Part shown: one piece after another, positions 44,486 through 51,503 of the stretch
Layout: each line of letters starts with the position of its first letter
Position numbering within the stretch: position 1 is the stretch's first letter
DNA from: Maricaulis maris
Lineage (GTDB): Bacteria > Pseudomonadota > Alphaproteobacteria > Caulobacterales > Maricaulaceae
Assembly (NCBI RefSeq): GCF_003634045.1
Contig: NZ_RBIM01000005.1
Coordinates: 334,193 to 398,192 of the forward strand
Length of the DNA: 64,000 nt
Reading direction: 5' to 3'
Program-made: the position numbers and the translations under genes
The notes under the pieces: model-generated
Database searches by the model: none
What the model was told of the DNA's origin: nothing
The model's input: the letters and a program-made list of their open reading frames with translations, nothing else

Positions 44486-45151
44486 TCACCGGGGCTTGTT
44501 GGAAATCACGGCTTCAAGGTTGTGGGCGTGCCGTAACAGGAATTGGCTGTCTTCGCAGATGTAGCCGAGCATGTTGTCGAGGCGCTGCATTTGGTGCCGT
44601 GGGCTTTTGTCGAAGATTGACCGGTAGTGCATCACGTCGTTCCTGAAGGCTCGAAGTGAATCGAGGCGTTGGTGGATGGATGCACGGGTTTCCTGCGCGG
44701 GCGCGTGAGGAAATGACATGGCAATACCGCCCGCCCACAATTGCTTGTCCATTTGAGCCGACATGAGGCCGGTCCAGAAGCCTAGTGTAAGTGCCGAAAT
44801 GATATGCTCGGACGTTGTGTTGTGCCGGTGCTGACGGGTTTCCTTGCTGACGGCCTTGGTCAGTTCGGTGCGTTGATAGTTGTTGAGTGTGTTGCGGAAT
44901 TTCGGGGAAGAGTGCCAGCTTGCGCCAAAGCGCTGTCGAAGGCGCTTGGCTATGGCGTTGCGAACCGCCACTTCGACGATTTGAATGGGGCTGTAGAAAG
45001 TGGCGCTGAGCTCCGAATTCCAGATGTAGAGCCTTATCGCGAGTGGCAGGTCGCCTTTGGCCGCGGCGAGGTATTTATGTAGCCGGGAGGCGGAGAGGCT
45101 CGCCTGAATCGCGGTTGCAGTGGGGCGTGTGCATGAGAAGTTGTGTTGCAT
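44486..45151 (-). CDS. Abi-like (Abi_2/AbiD/F family) HEPN protein, putative anti-phage abortive infection factor
   Basis: 221 residues, probably soluble. The C-terminal half contains R170-N-D-V-M-H175, the Rx4H motif of HEPN ribonucleases, followed by Y176. SALTLGFWTGLM and IWNSELSATFYSPIQIVEVAVRNAI agree with the Abi-like family. Members act as RNases that stop growth during phage infection, and several work alone. I took the ATG at 45151; a TTG at 45229 would add 26 polar residues, and neither has a clear ribosome binding site. The base composition is lower in GC than the flanking genes and no partner antitoxin is adjacent, which fits a lone, horizontally acquired defence gene. Confidence 0.78.
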   Translation of the reverse strand: MQHNFSCTRPTATAIQASLSASRLHKYLAAAKGDLPLAIRLYIWNSELSATFYSPIQIVEVAVRNAIAKRLRQRFGASWHSSPKFRNTLNNYQRTELTKAVSKETRQHRHNTTSEHIISALTLGFWTGLMSAQMDKQLWAGGIAMSFPHAPAQETRASIHQRLDSLRAFRNDVMHYRSIFDKSPRHQMQRLDNMLGYICEDSQFLLRHAHNLEAVISNKPR

Positions 45152-45236
45152 ATCAGGCCGGATTTTCGTATATATAAGGCCTGTGCTGAGGTCCTGATCA
45201 CTGTCGGGAGGCAAATCTGCTTCAGACAAAGAATAC

Positions 45237-45270
45237 GGGCGGGGCCTTCGGGCCGCCGCCCTTTCTATTT
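45237..45270 (+). terminator. GC-rich hairpin followed by a T-rich tract
   Basis: GGGCGG plus GGCC pair across a TTCG tetraloop with GGCC and CCGCCC (one bulged G), followed by TTTCTATTT. It has the form of a plus-strand terminator, yet no plus-strand gene ends just before it; it may end a short unrecognised transcript. Confidence 0.5.
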
Positions 45271-45320
45271 CACGCTACTTCAGGTTTGTGCGGATGAGCA
45301 ACCCTTCTCGGGATTGCGCT

Positions 45321-45363
45321 CCCCATGGTCGGTATCCGGAGAACTCGGCGGCCGACCATGGGG
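45321..45363. repeat. Perfect 12-bp inverted repeat beside the thiolase stop
   Basis: CCCCATGGTCGG (45321-45332) and CCGACCATGGGG (45352-45363) are exact reverse complements with a 19-nt loop. It lies directly downstream of the minus-strand thiolase, so a 3' stabilising hairpin is possible, although no T run follows on that strand. Confidence 0.65.
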
Positions 45364-45369
45364 AATTGT

Positions 45370-46542
45370 TCAGAGCACTTCAAACAGGCCCGCCGCGCCC
45401 ATGCCGCCGCCGACGCACATGGTGACGACGACGTATTTGGCGCCGCGGCGCTTGCCCTCGATCAGGGCGTGGCCGACCATGCGGGCGCCGGACATGCCAT
45501 AGGGGTGGCCGATCGAGATGGCGCCACCATTGACGTTCAGCTTGTCGGCCGGGATGCCGAGGCGGTCGGCGCAATACAGCACCTGCACGGCGAAGGCTTC
45601 ATTGAGTTCCCACAGGCCGATATCGTCCGCCTTGAGGCCGAAGCGCTCGAGCAGTTTCGGCACAGCGAAGACCGGGCCGATGCCCATTTCGTCTGGCTCG
45701 GTGCCGGCGACGGCCATGCCCATATAGCGGCCGAGCGGGGCGAGGCCGCGCTTGGCGGCGAGTCCGGCTTCCATGACCACACAGGCCGAGGCGCCGTCGG
45801 ACAATTGCGAGGCATTGCCGGCGGTGATGGTGCCGCCTTCAATCACGGTCTTGAGGCCCTGCAGGCCTTCCAGATTGGTGCCCGGACGATTGCCCTCGTC
45901 CTTTTCCAGGAACACCTCTTTCTGCGAGGTCTCGCCGGTCGCCTTGTCGACCACGATCATGGTCGATTTCATCGGCACGATCTCGTCGTCGAACTTGCCG
46001 GCCTCCTGGGCGGCGGCGGTGCGCTGCTGTGACTGCAGGCCGTACTCGTCCACGCGCTCGCGCGAAATGCCATAGCGGCTGGCGACCACTTCGGCGGTCT
46101 GCAGCATCGGCATGTAGATGTCCTTGTGCATGGCCAGGAGTTCCGGGTCCGGCTGTACGCGCATTTCCTTGGTCTGGACCATGGAGATCGACTCGACGCC
46201 GCCGGCGACGACGACGTCCATGCGGTCGACGATGACCTGTTTGGCCGCTGTGGCGATGGTCATCAGGCCGGACGAGCACTGGCGGTCCATCGACTGGCCG
46301 GCGACCGTGACCGGCAGGCCGGCGCGCAGGGCGGCGGTGCGGCCGATCGTGTGCTGCACGCCCTGCTGCAGGGCGGCGCCGATGATCACGTCCTGGACTT
46401 CAGCCGGATCGATTTTCGAGCGCTCGACGGCTGACGCGATGGCGTGGCCGCACAGGGTCGGCGACGGCGTGGCATTGAAGGCGCCGCGATAGGCCTTGCC
46501 GATCGGGGTGCGGGCGGTGGAGACGATGACGGCATCACGCAT
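45370..46542 (-). CDS. Acetyl-CoA C-acyltransferase (thiolase)
   Basis: 390 residues of thiolase family I. The acylated cysteine C89 lies in DRQCSSG, the histidine is in [14 protein letters not shown] and the second cysteine in [13 protein letters not shown]. It performs reversible CoA-dependent cleavage or condensation of acyl-CoA. Sequence alone does not decide between beta-oxidation (FadA/FadI-like) and acetoacetyl-CoA formation. It stands alone on its strand. The start at 46542 has only a weak GAGA upstream. Confidence 0.9.
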   Translation of the reverse strand: MRDAVIVSTARTPIGKAYRGAFNATPSPTLCGHAIASAVERSKIDPAEVQDVIIGAALQQGVQHTIGRTAALRAGLPVTVAGQSMDRQCSSGLMTIATAAKQVIVDRMDVVVAGGVESISMVQTKEMRVQPDPELLAMHKDIYMPMLQTAEVVASRYGISRERVDEYGLQSQQRTAAAQEAGKFDDEIVPMKSTMIVVDKATGETSQKEVFLEKDEGNRPGTNLEGLQGLKTVIEGGTITAGNASQLSDGASACVVMEAGLAAKRGLAPLGRYMGMAVAGTEPDEMGIGPVFAVPKLLERFGLKADDIGLWELNEAFAVQVLYCADRLGIPADKLNVNGGAISIGHPYGMSGARMVGHALIEGKRRGAKYVVVTMCVGGGMGAAGLFEVL

Positions 46543-46966
46543 TGTGGGATCTCTTTCATTGCGGAAACGGAGCGTTCGGGGAGGGTATGACGACGGGATC
46601 TGGGCTCGCGACCTTATCAGCTTCGAAGACCCGGCTTGTTGGATCCCTTGCTTGCAGATTACTGTTTGCTTGCGCCCACTCTCTCCTCTGCGCCAACGGA
46701 TTGTGATGAAGTTCTAGTCGCCTGCACTGGTGCAGGGCAAGAGAAAACCGGACCGGCTTCTCAAATTTGGTCAGTCGCACCGACTTTCACAATGTCAGAC
46801 CTCGTAAAGCGCCTGTATTCTCTGACTCTTGTCGCTTTTCAAAAAACAAGTATGCTCATACCGTACGCATGAAAAAGTGAAGTGTCTCCTCTGCAGAATG
46901 AGACGGTCCTGACATCAAGTGCGGCATGGGGCAGACGTCGAAACGACGCGCCCGGAGGGAGGATGA
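46543..46966. other. Divergent intergenic region between thiolase and GPH symporter
   Basis: About 420 bp with no supported gene. A possible sigma-70-like element for the plus strand is TTGTCG (46829-46834), 16 bp, TATGCT (46851-46856). A short frame at 46636-46872 has no family signal. Confidence 0.4.
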
Positions 46967-48427
46967 ATGACCGAAACTGCGACGCCCATTTCGGCGCCAC
47001 CGATAAAGTACGCCACCAAGTTGCTGTATGGCGTGGGGTCGATGGCATACGGCGTCAAGGACGTCGCCTTTCGCGCCTATCTGCTGTGGTATTATAATTA
47101 CGTGATTGGCGCTGACGCGGCGATGGTGTCGCTCGCCATCCTGGTCGCGCTCGTCTTCGACGCTATCTCCGATCCGATCGTCGGGCAGTTTTCCGACAGT
47201 TTGAGAACGAAGTGGGGCCGTCGGCACCCGCTCATGTACATGTCGGCAATTCCCGCGGCGGCGTCGTTTTTCTTTCTCTGGCATCCGCCCGAGGCGTTGG
47301 ACGGTTGGGGCCTGTTTGCCTATCTCGCTGTCCTGTCTTCGGCAGTCCGGACCTGCATCACATTCTACGAAATCCCCAGCTCGGCGCTCGCGCCTGAACT
47401 GTCGAGTGACTATGACGACCGTACCTTGATCGCGAGCTATCGCTATTTCTTCGGCTATCTCGGTGGCTATGGGATGTCGATCCTGGCCCTCGCAGTCTTC
47501 CTGGCGCCAACGGCTGAATACCCGATCGGTCAGCTCAATCCGGTGGGATACTGGACGTTCGGACTTGTCGGATCGGTGTTGATGTTTGGCACGGTCATGA
47601 TCTCGACCGCGGGGACCCATCACCGCATCAAATATCTCCGGAAGCTTCCGCCACCCCAGCGCCGGAATCCGCTGGAAACACTCATGCTGATGCGACGGAC
47701 TTTCAGCAATAAGGCGTTTCTCGCAATTCTCGGATTTGGCCTTCTCAAATACACTGCGATCGGTATGGCGGCCGCTCTAAGTCTCTATTTCGGGACCCTG
47801 TTCTGGGGTTTCGACAATTTCGAGATGGCGATTATGTCCGCCGAGCCATTGATGGGGGCTGTCCTGGCGCTGGTCTTCGCACCGATCATCGCCAAGCGAC
47901 TTGGCAAGCGGAATGCGGCGTTCTGGCTGGCGATTGCTGCCATCTTTCTGGGGACGTTGCCGTTCATCCTGAGGCTGAATGGCCTGTTCTATGCCGACGA
48001 TGATCCGCGTGTTCTTCCTACCTTGTTCGGCATTCTCGCCTTGTACTCGGCGTGCGCAATTTCCTCGGCCATCCTGGTCCATGCCATGATCGGCGACGTG
48101 ATCGATGCGAGCGCGCTCAAGACCGGGCGGCGGGCCGAGGGGCTGTTCTATGCGGCCAACAGCTTCATGCAGAAGTGCGTCACCGGCTTCGGCCTGATGG
48201 CGGCGGGCGTCCTGCTGACGATCGTTGATCTTCCCGAGCGAGCCCAACCGGGTGAGGTCGATCCGGCTTCGGTCGACCTGCTGGCGACGCTCTATATTCC
48301 CAGCATCGCCGTCCTTTATATCGCCGGCGCGCTCTTCCTCCATTTCTACCGGATTGATCGCGCCAGTCATGAGGCCAATCTCGCAGCGCTCAAGGCGCGT
48401 GATGATGCCAAGCGGCCGGCTCCATGA
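46967..48427 (+). CDS. GPH-family sugar:cation symporter (MFS_2), second copy
   Basis: 486 residues with about 12 membrane helices. The signature FDAISDPIVGQFSD after helix two and KLLYGVGSMAYGVKD at the N-terminus mark the glycoside-pentoside-hexuronide family. GGAGGGAGGA before the ATG gives strong translation. It begins a plus-strand series (symporter, thiolase-like, DUF35, MFS, TonB receptor). Substrate unknown; it is a paralogue of the symporter at 4188-5594. Confidence 0.88.
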   Translation: MTETATPISAPPIKYATKLLYGVGSMAYGVKDVAFRAYLLWYYNYVIGADAAMVSLAILVALVFDAISDPIVGQFSDSLRTKWGRRHPLMYMSAIPAAASFFFLWHPPEALDGWGLFAYLAVLSSAVRTCITFYEIPSSALAPELSSDYDDRTLIASYRYFFGYLGGYGMSILALAVFLAPTAEYPIGQLNPVGYWTFGLVGSVLMFGTVMISTAGTHHRIKYLRKLPPPQRRNPLETLMLMRRTFSNKAFLAILGFGLLKYTAIGMAAALSLYFGTLFWGFDNFEMAIMSAEPLMGAVLALVFAPIIAKRLGKRNAAFWLAIAAIFLGTLPFILRLNGLFYADDDPRVLPTLFGILALYSACAISSAILVHAMIGDVIDASALKTGRRAEGLFYAANSFMQKCVTGFGLMAAGVLLTIVDLPERAQPGEVDPASVDLLATLYIPSIAVLYIAGALFLHFYRIDRASHEANLAALKARDDAKRPAP

Positions 48428-48452
48428 GCTGCCGAAACCGACAGGAGCTCGT

Positions 48453-49610
48453 ATGAGCCTGCGTAATGCCGCCTGCATCGCCGGCGCCTTTGAACACCCG
48501 ACCCGGTTGGCGCCAGACATGACCACGCCGCAGCTGCATGCGGAATGTGCGGCCGGGGCGTTGGCCGATGCCGGCCTCTCGCTGACGGATGTCGATGGCT
48601 ATTTCTGCGCCACGGACGCGCCGGGTTTCGGGCCGATCTCGATGATCGATTATCTCGGCCTGACCGTCCGTCACACGGATTCAACCGAGATGGGTGGCTG
48701 TACCTATATCCAGCACGTCGCCCATGCGGCGCAGGCGATCGCCATGGGCAAGTGCTCGGTCGCGCTGATCACCCTTGCCGGACGGCCGCGCTCGGAAGCG
48801 GTGCAACGCTTCCGGCCCGGGGCGCCGGAGAGCGCGTTCGAGCAATGGGTCGGGCTGACCAATCACACCAGCTACGGCATGTGCGCCGCCCGCCACATGC
48901 ATGAGTTCGGCACTACGTCGGAACAGCTGGCCTGGATCAAGGTCGCCGCCTCGCACCATGCCCAGCACAATCCGCACGCCATGCTGCCCAAAGTGGTCAC
49001 GGTCGAGGAGGTGGTGAACAGCCCGATGATCGCTGATCCGCTGCACCGGCTCGATTGCTGCGTGACGACCGATGGTGGCGGCGCTCTCGTCGTGGTCTCA
49101 CCGGAGATCGCGAAGACATTGAACCGGCCTGTGATCTCACTGTTGGGGGCCGGTGAGGCGACCAAGGGGCCGTCCGGCGGGCTCGGTCTTGACCTGACCG
49201 TCTCGGCCGCCGCGCAATCCGGTCCGCGTGCCTTTGCGGAGGCCGGCGTCACCCCGGCCGACATCAAATACGCCTCGATCTATGACAGCTTCACCATTAC
49301 CGTGCTGATGCAGCTGGAAGATCTGGGCTTTTGCGCCAAGGGCGAGGGCGGCAAGTTCGTGGCCGACGGCAATCTCATCTCCGGCACCGGCAAGCTGCCC
49401 TTCAACACCGATGGCGGCGGGCTGTGCAACAATCATCCCATGTTCCGCGGCGGCATCACCAAGGTGATCGAGGCGGTGCGGCAATTGCGCGGCGAGGCGG
49501 CGCCCGCCGTCCAGGTGCCCAATTGTGATCTCGCTGTCGCCACCGGTATTGGCGGCTCGCTCGGCGCCCGGCACGGCGCGGCCACCATCATCCTGGAGCG
49601 TCAATCATGA
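48453..49610 (+). CDS. SCP2/lipid-transfer-type thiolase-like protein
   Basis: 385 residues of the thiolase superfamily branch used with DUF35 partners (SCP-x thiolase or benzylsuccinyl/steroid side-chain thiolases). The first part has MGGCTYIQHVAHAAQAIAMG where a classical thiolase has its nucleophile, the middle has ASIYDSFTITVLMQLEDLGF, and NTDGGGLCNNHPMFRGG carries the C-terminal active-site region. It probably cleaves a branched or unusual 3-keto-acyl-CoA. CAGGAG precedes the ATG. The stop overlaps the DUF35 start by ATGA. Confidence 0.87.
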   Translation: MSLRNAACIAGAFEHPTRLAPDMTTPQLHAECAAGALADAGLSLTDVDGYFCATDAPGFGPISMIDYLGLTVRHTDSTEMGGCTYIQHVAHAAQAIAMGKCSVALITLAGRPRSEAVQRFRPGAPESAFEQWVGLTNHTSYGMCAARHMHEFGTTSEQLAWIKVAASHHAQHNPHAMLPKVVTVEEVVNSPMIADPLHRLDCCVTTDGGGALVVVSPEIAKTLNRPVISLLGAGEATKGPSGGLGLDLTVSAAAQSGPRAFAEAGVTPADIKYASIYDSFTITVLMQLEDLGFCAKGEGGKFVADGNLISGTGKLPFNTDGGGLCNNHPMFRGGITKVIEAVRQLRGEAAPAVQVPNCDLAVATGIGGSLGARHGAATIILERQS

Positions 49611-50017
49611 GTGCGCGCAAGCGACCCGCCCCGCAGCCCAATCCCGAGACCCAAGCCTTCTGGGACGGGCTGGGTGAGGGCGTCCTGCGGATCAAGACCT
49701 GCGGCAATTGCCATGAGGGTCACTATTATCCGCGCCATATCTGCCCCCATTGCGGATCGGCCGACACCCGCTGGCTTGATACGGCCGGGACGGGCGAGAT
49801 CTACAGCCTGTCGGTGATGCGGCGCGGCGAGGGGGCGCCCTTTGCGGTCGCCTATGTCACGCTCGATGAGGGGCCGTCCGTGCTGACCAATCTGGTCGCT
49901 GATGATCTTGATGCGCTCGCCATCGGTCAGCGTGTCCGGCTCGCCCCGCAGCCCGGCGATGCGGACGATATCGGGGATGGGCCCGCCTTGCCCGTCTTTG
50001 CCGCGATCGGCGATTGA
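49607..50017 (+). CDS. DUF35 zinc-ribbon/OB-fold protein, partner of the thiolase-like protein
   Basis: 136 residues. The zinc ribbon ligands C32, C35, C46 and C49 (CGNC and CPHC) are followed by an OB fold (about 55-130). Such proteins form complexes with SCP2-type thiolases and are needed for their activity in steroid and aromatic side-chain breakdown. The 4-bp overlap with the thiolase gene supports a heteromeric complex. Confidence 0.9.
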   Translation: MSARKRPAPQPNPETQAFWDGLGEGVLRIKTCGNCHEGHYYPRHICPHCGSADTRWLDTAGTGEIYSLSVMRRGEGAPFAVAYVTLDEGPSVLTNLVADDLDALAIGQRVRLAPQPGDADDIGDGPALPVFAAIGD

Positions 50018-50080
50018 TCATGGCGACAAGAGGTCTCCGCCCGCCCGCCTTCGCCAACCGGTCCGTCCGCGAGCTGTATT

Positions 50081-51382
50081 GTGGCGGGTGACGGGACCGC
50101 AGAGGCGCGCGAGCAGGCCTATAGCGATTTCGTCGAAGGCAATCTGAAGCGAAACTATATCGCGCACTTCACCCACGGCATGCTCGGCATGACCGGCTTC
50201 CGGCTGATCTTCGCGCCAACCTTCGTGCCCGCCTATCTGCACATGCTGACCGGCTCGCCGATCTTTGTCGGTATCGGCCAGGCGCTGATCCAGCTCGGCG
50301 CCATTGCCTCGCCGGTCATGGGCGCCGCCCATATCGAGCATCGCCGCCTGGTCATGCCGGCAGCGATGACGATCGGCATACTGATGCGGGTGCAGTTGCT
50401 CGGGCTGGCGCTGGCCGGCTGGTTCCTGACCGGCCCGGTCCTGCTTGCGGCGACCTTCTTCTTCCTGCTCTTGTTCGGCTTCTTCCTGGGGTCCCAGCGT
50501 GTTGCCTTCCAGGTCGTGCTGTCGAAGGTGATCCCGATCCGCATGCGCGGGCGTCTGCAGGCCTGGCGCAATATCGCCGGCGGTGCGATCGCGGCCGGCC
50601 TGTCCTGGTGGGCCGGGGCGCATCTGATCGAAAACAATGCGTTCGGCAATGGTTATGCGACGACTTTCATGGTCGCCTTCGTGCTGACCAGTCTTGGTCT
50701 CGGCGCGCTCTGGCTTGTCATGCGGGAGCCGGAAAGCCCGACGGTCAAGGTCCGGATGGGGGTGATGGCGCGGGTGCGGGAATTCCCGCAGCTCCTCGTC
50801 AATCGCGATTACCGCAACTTCCTGATCGCCCAGATGATGGCGACGGCCGGCCGGATCGTCATTCCGTTCTGTATCATCTATGCGGGTCGAAAGATGGAGG
50901 TTGACGGGGCCGCGATCGGGCTGTTCTCGCTGGCCTTTCTCGGTGCCGACACCGTGACCAACCTGCTCTGGGGCACGCTGGGGGATCGTTATGGCTTCCG
51001 GCTGACCTTCATCCTCACCGTGGCGACCTGGATCGTGTCGCTCGTGGTGATGATCTTTGCCGAGCAGCCCTGGCAATTCCTGGTCGCCTTTTTCGGATTG
51101 GGGGCCGCAGCCTCCGGTTATATGATGAGCTCGACGACGCTGGTTCTCGAATTCGGCGAGCGGGACGATATCCCCATGCGTCTCGCCCTCTCGACCACGG
51201 TGGAAACCACAATGGCGTCGCTCGGCCCGGTGCTCGGCGGGCTGATCGCCAGCTTTTTCGGCTTGGTGCCGGTTTTCATCATCTCGCTCGTCAGCCTGGT
51301 GGCGGCCTTGGTCATTCTAGTTTCCGCAGTACGCGAACCGCGTCATCTTAAAGCGGGAGGTGATGCCGCAGTGCAGCGTTGA
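50081..51382 (+). CDS. MFS transporter
   Basis: 433 residues with about 12 predicted membrane helices and a central loop near 205-225. IPIRMRGRLQAWRNIAGGAIAAG and NLLWGTLGDRYGFRLTF show the MFS loop motifs. The frame starts at GTG 50081 with little ribosome binding sequence; an internal start cannot be excluded, but the N-terminal 25 residues are polar and fit a cytoplasmic tail. It follows the DUF35 gene by 63 bp. Substrate and direction are unknown. Confidence 0.82.
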   Translation: MAGDGTAEAREQAYSDFVEGNLKRNYIAHFTHGMLGMTGFRLIFAPTFVPAYLHMLTGSPIFVGIGQALIQLGAIASPVMGAAHIEHRRLVMPAAMTIGILMRVQLLGLALAGWFLTGPVLLAATFFFLLLFGFFLGSQRVAFQVVLSKVIPIRMRGRLQAWRNIAGGAIAAGLSWWAGAHLIENNAFGNGYATTFMVAFVLTSLGLGALWLVMREPESPTVKVRMGVMARVREFPQLLVNRDYRNFLIAQMMATAGRIVIPFCIIYAGRKMEVDGAAIGLFSLAFLGADTVTNLLWGTLGDRYGFRLTFILTVATWIVSLVVMIFAEQPWQFLVAFFGLGAAASGYMMSSTTLVLEFGERDDIPMRLALSTTVETTMASLGPVLGGLIASFFGLVPVFIISLVSLVAALVILVSAVREPRHLKAGGDAAVQR

Positions 51383-51420
51383 ATTAGCCAATAATAACTC
51401 GCAATACGGCCTCTATCTCC

Positions 51421-51449
51421 TTGACTTGCTAAATTCCGATTGATCTAAT
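51421..51449 (+). promoter_or_regulatory. Sigma-70-type promoter for the second TonB receptor
   Basis: TTGACT (51421-51426), 17-bp spacer, TCTAAT (51444-51449). Each hexamer matches the consensus at five of six positions, and the surrounding DNA is AT-rich. It lies 55 bp before the receptor start. No uronate operator is present here. Confidence 0.62.
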
Positions 51450-51503
51450 CGAATGTGCGGTATGCAAAAAAATAAGGCAGCCGCACCAGTCTGGGAGGAG
51501 AAT

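Noticed and set aside
46636..46872. Short plus-strand frame between thiolase and GPH symporter
   Set aside because: No ribosome binding site, no family similarity, and it overlaps the likely promoter.
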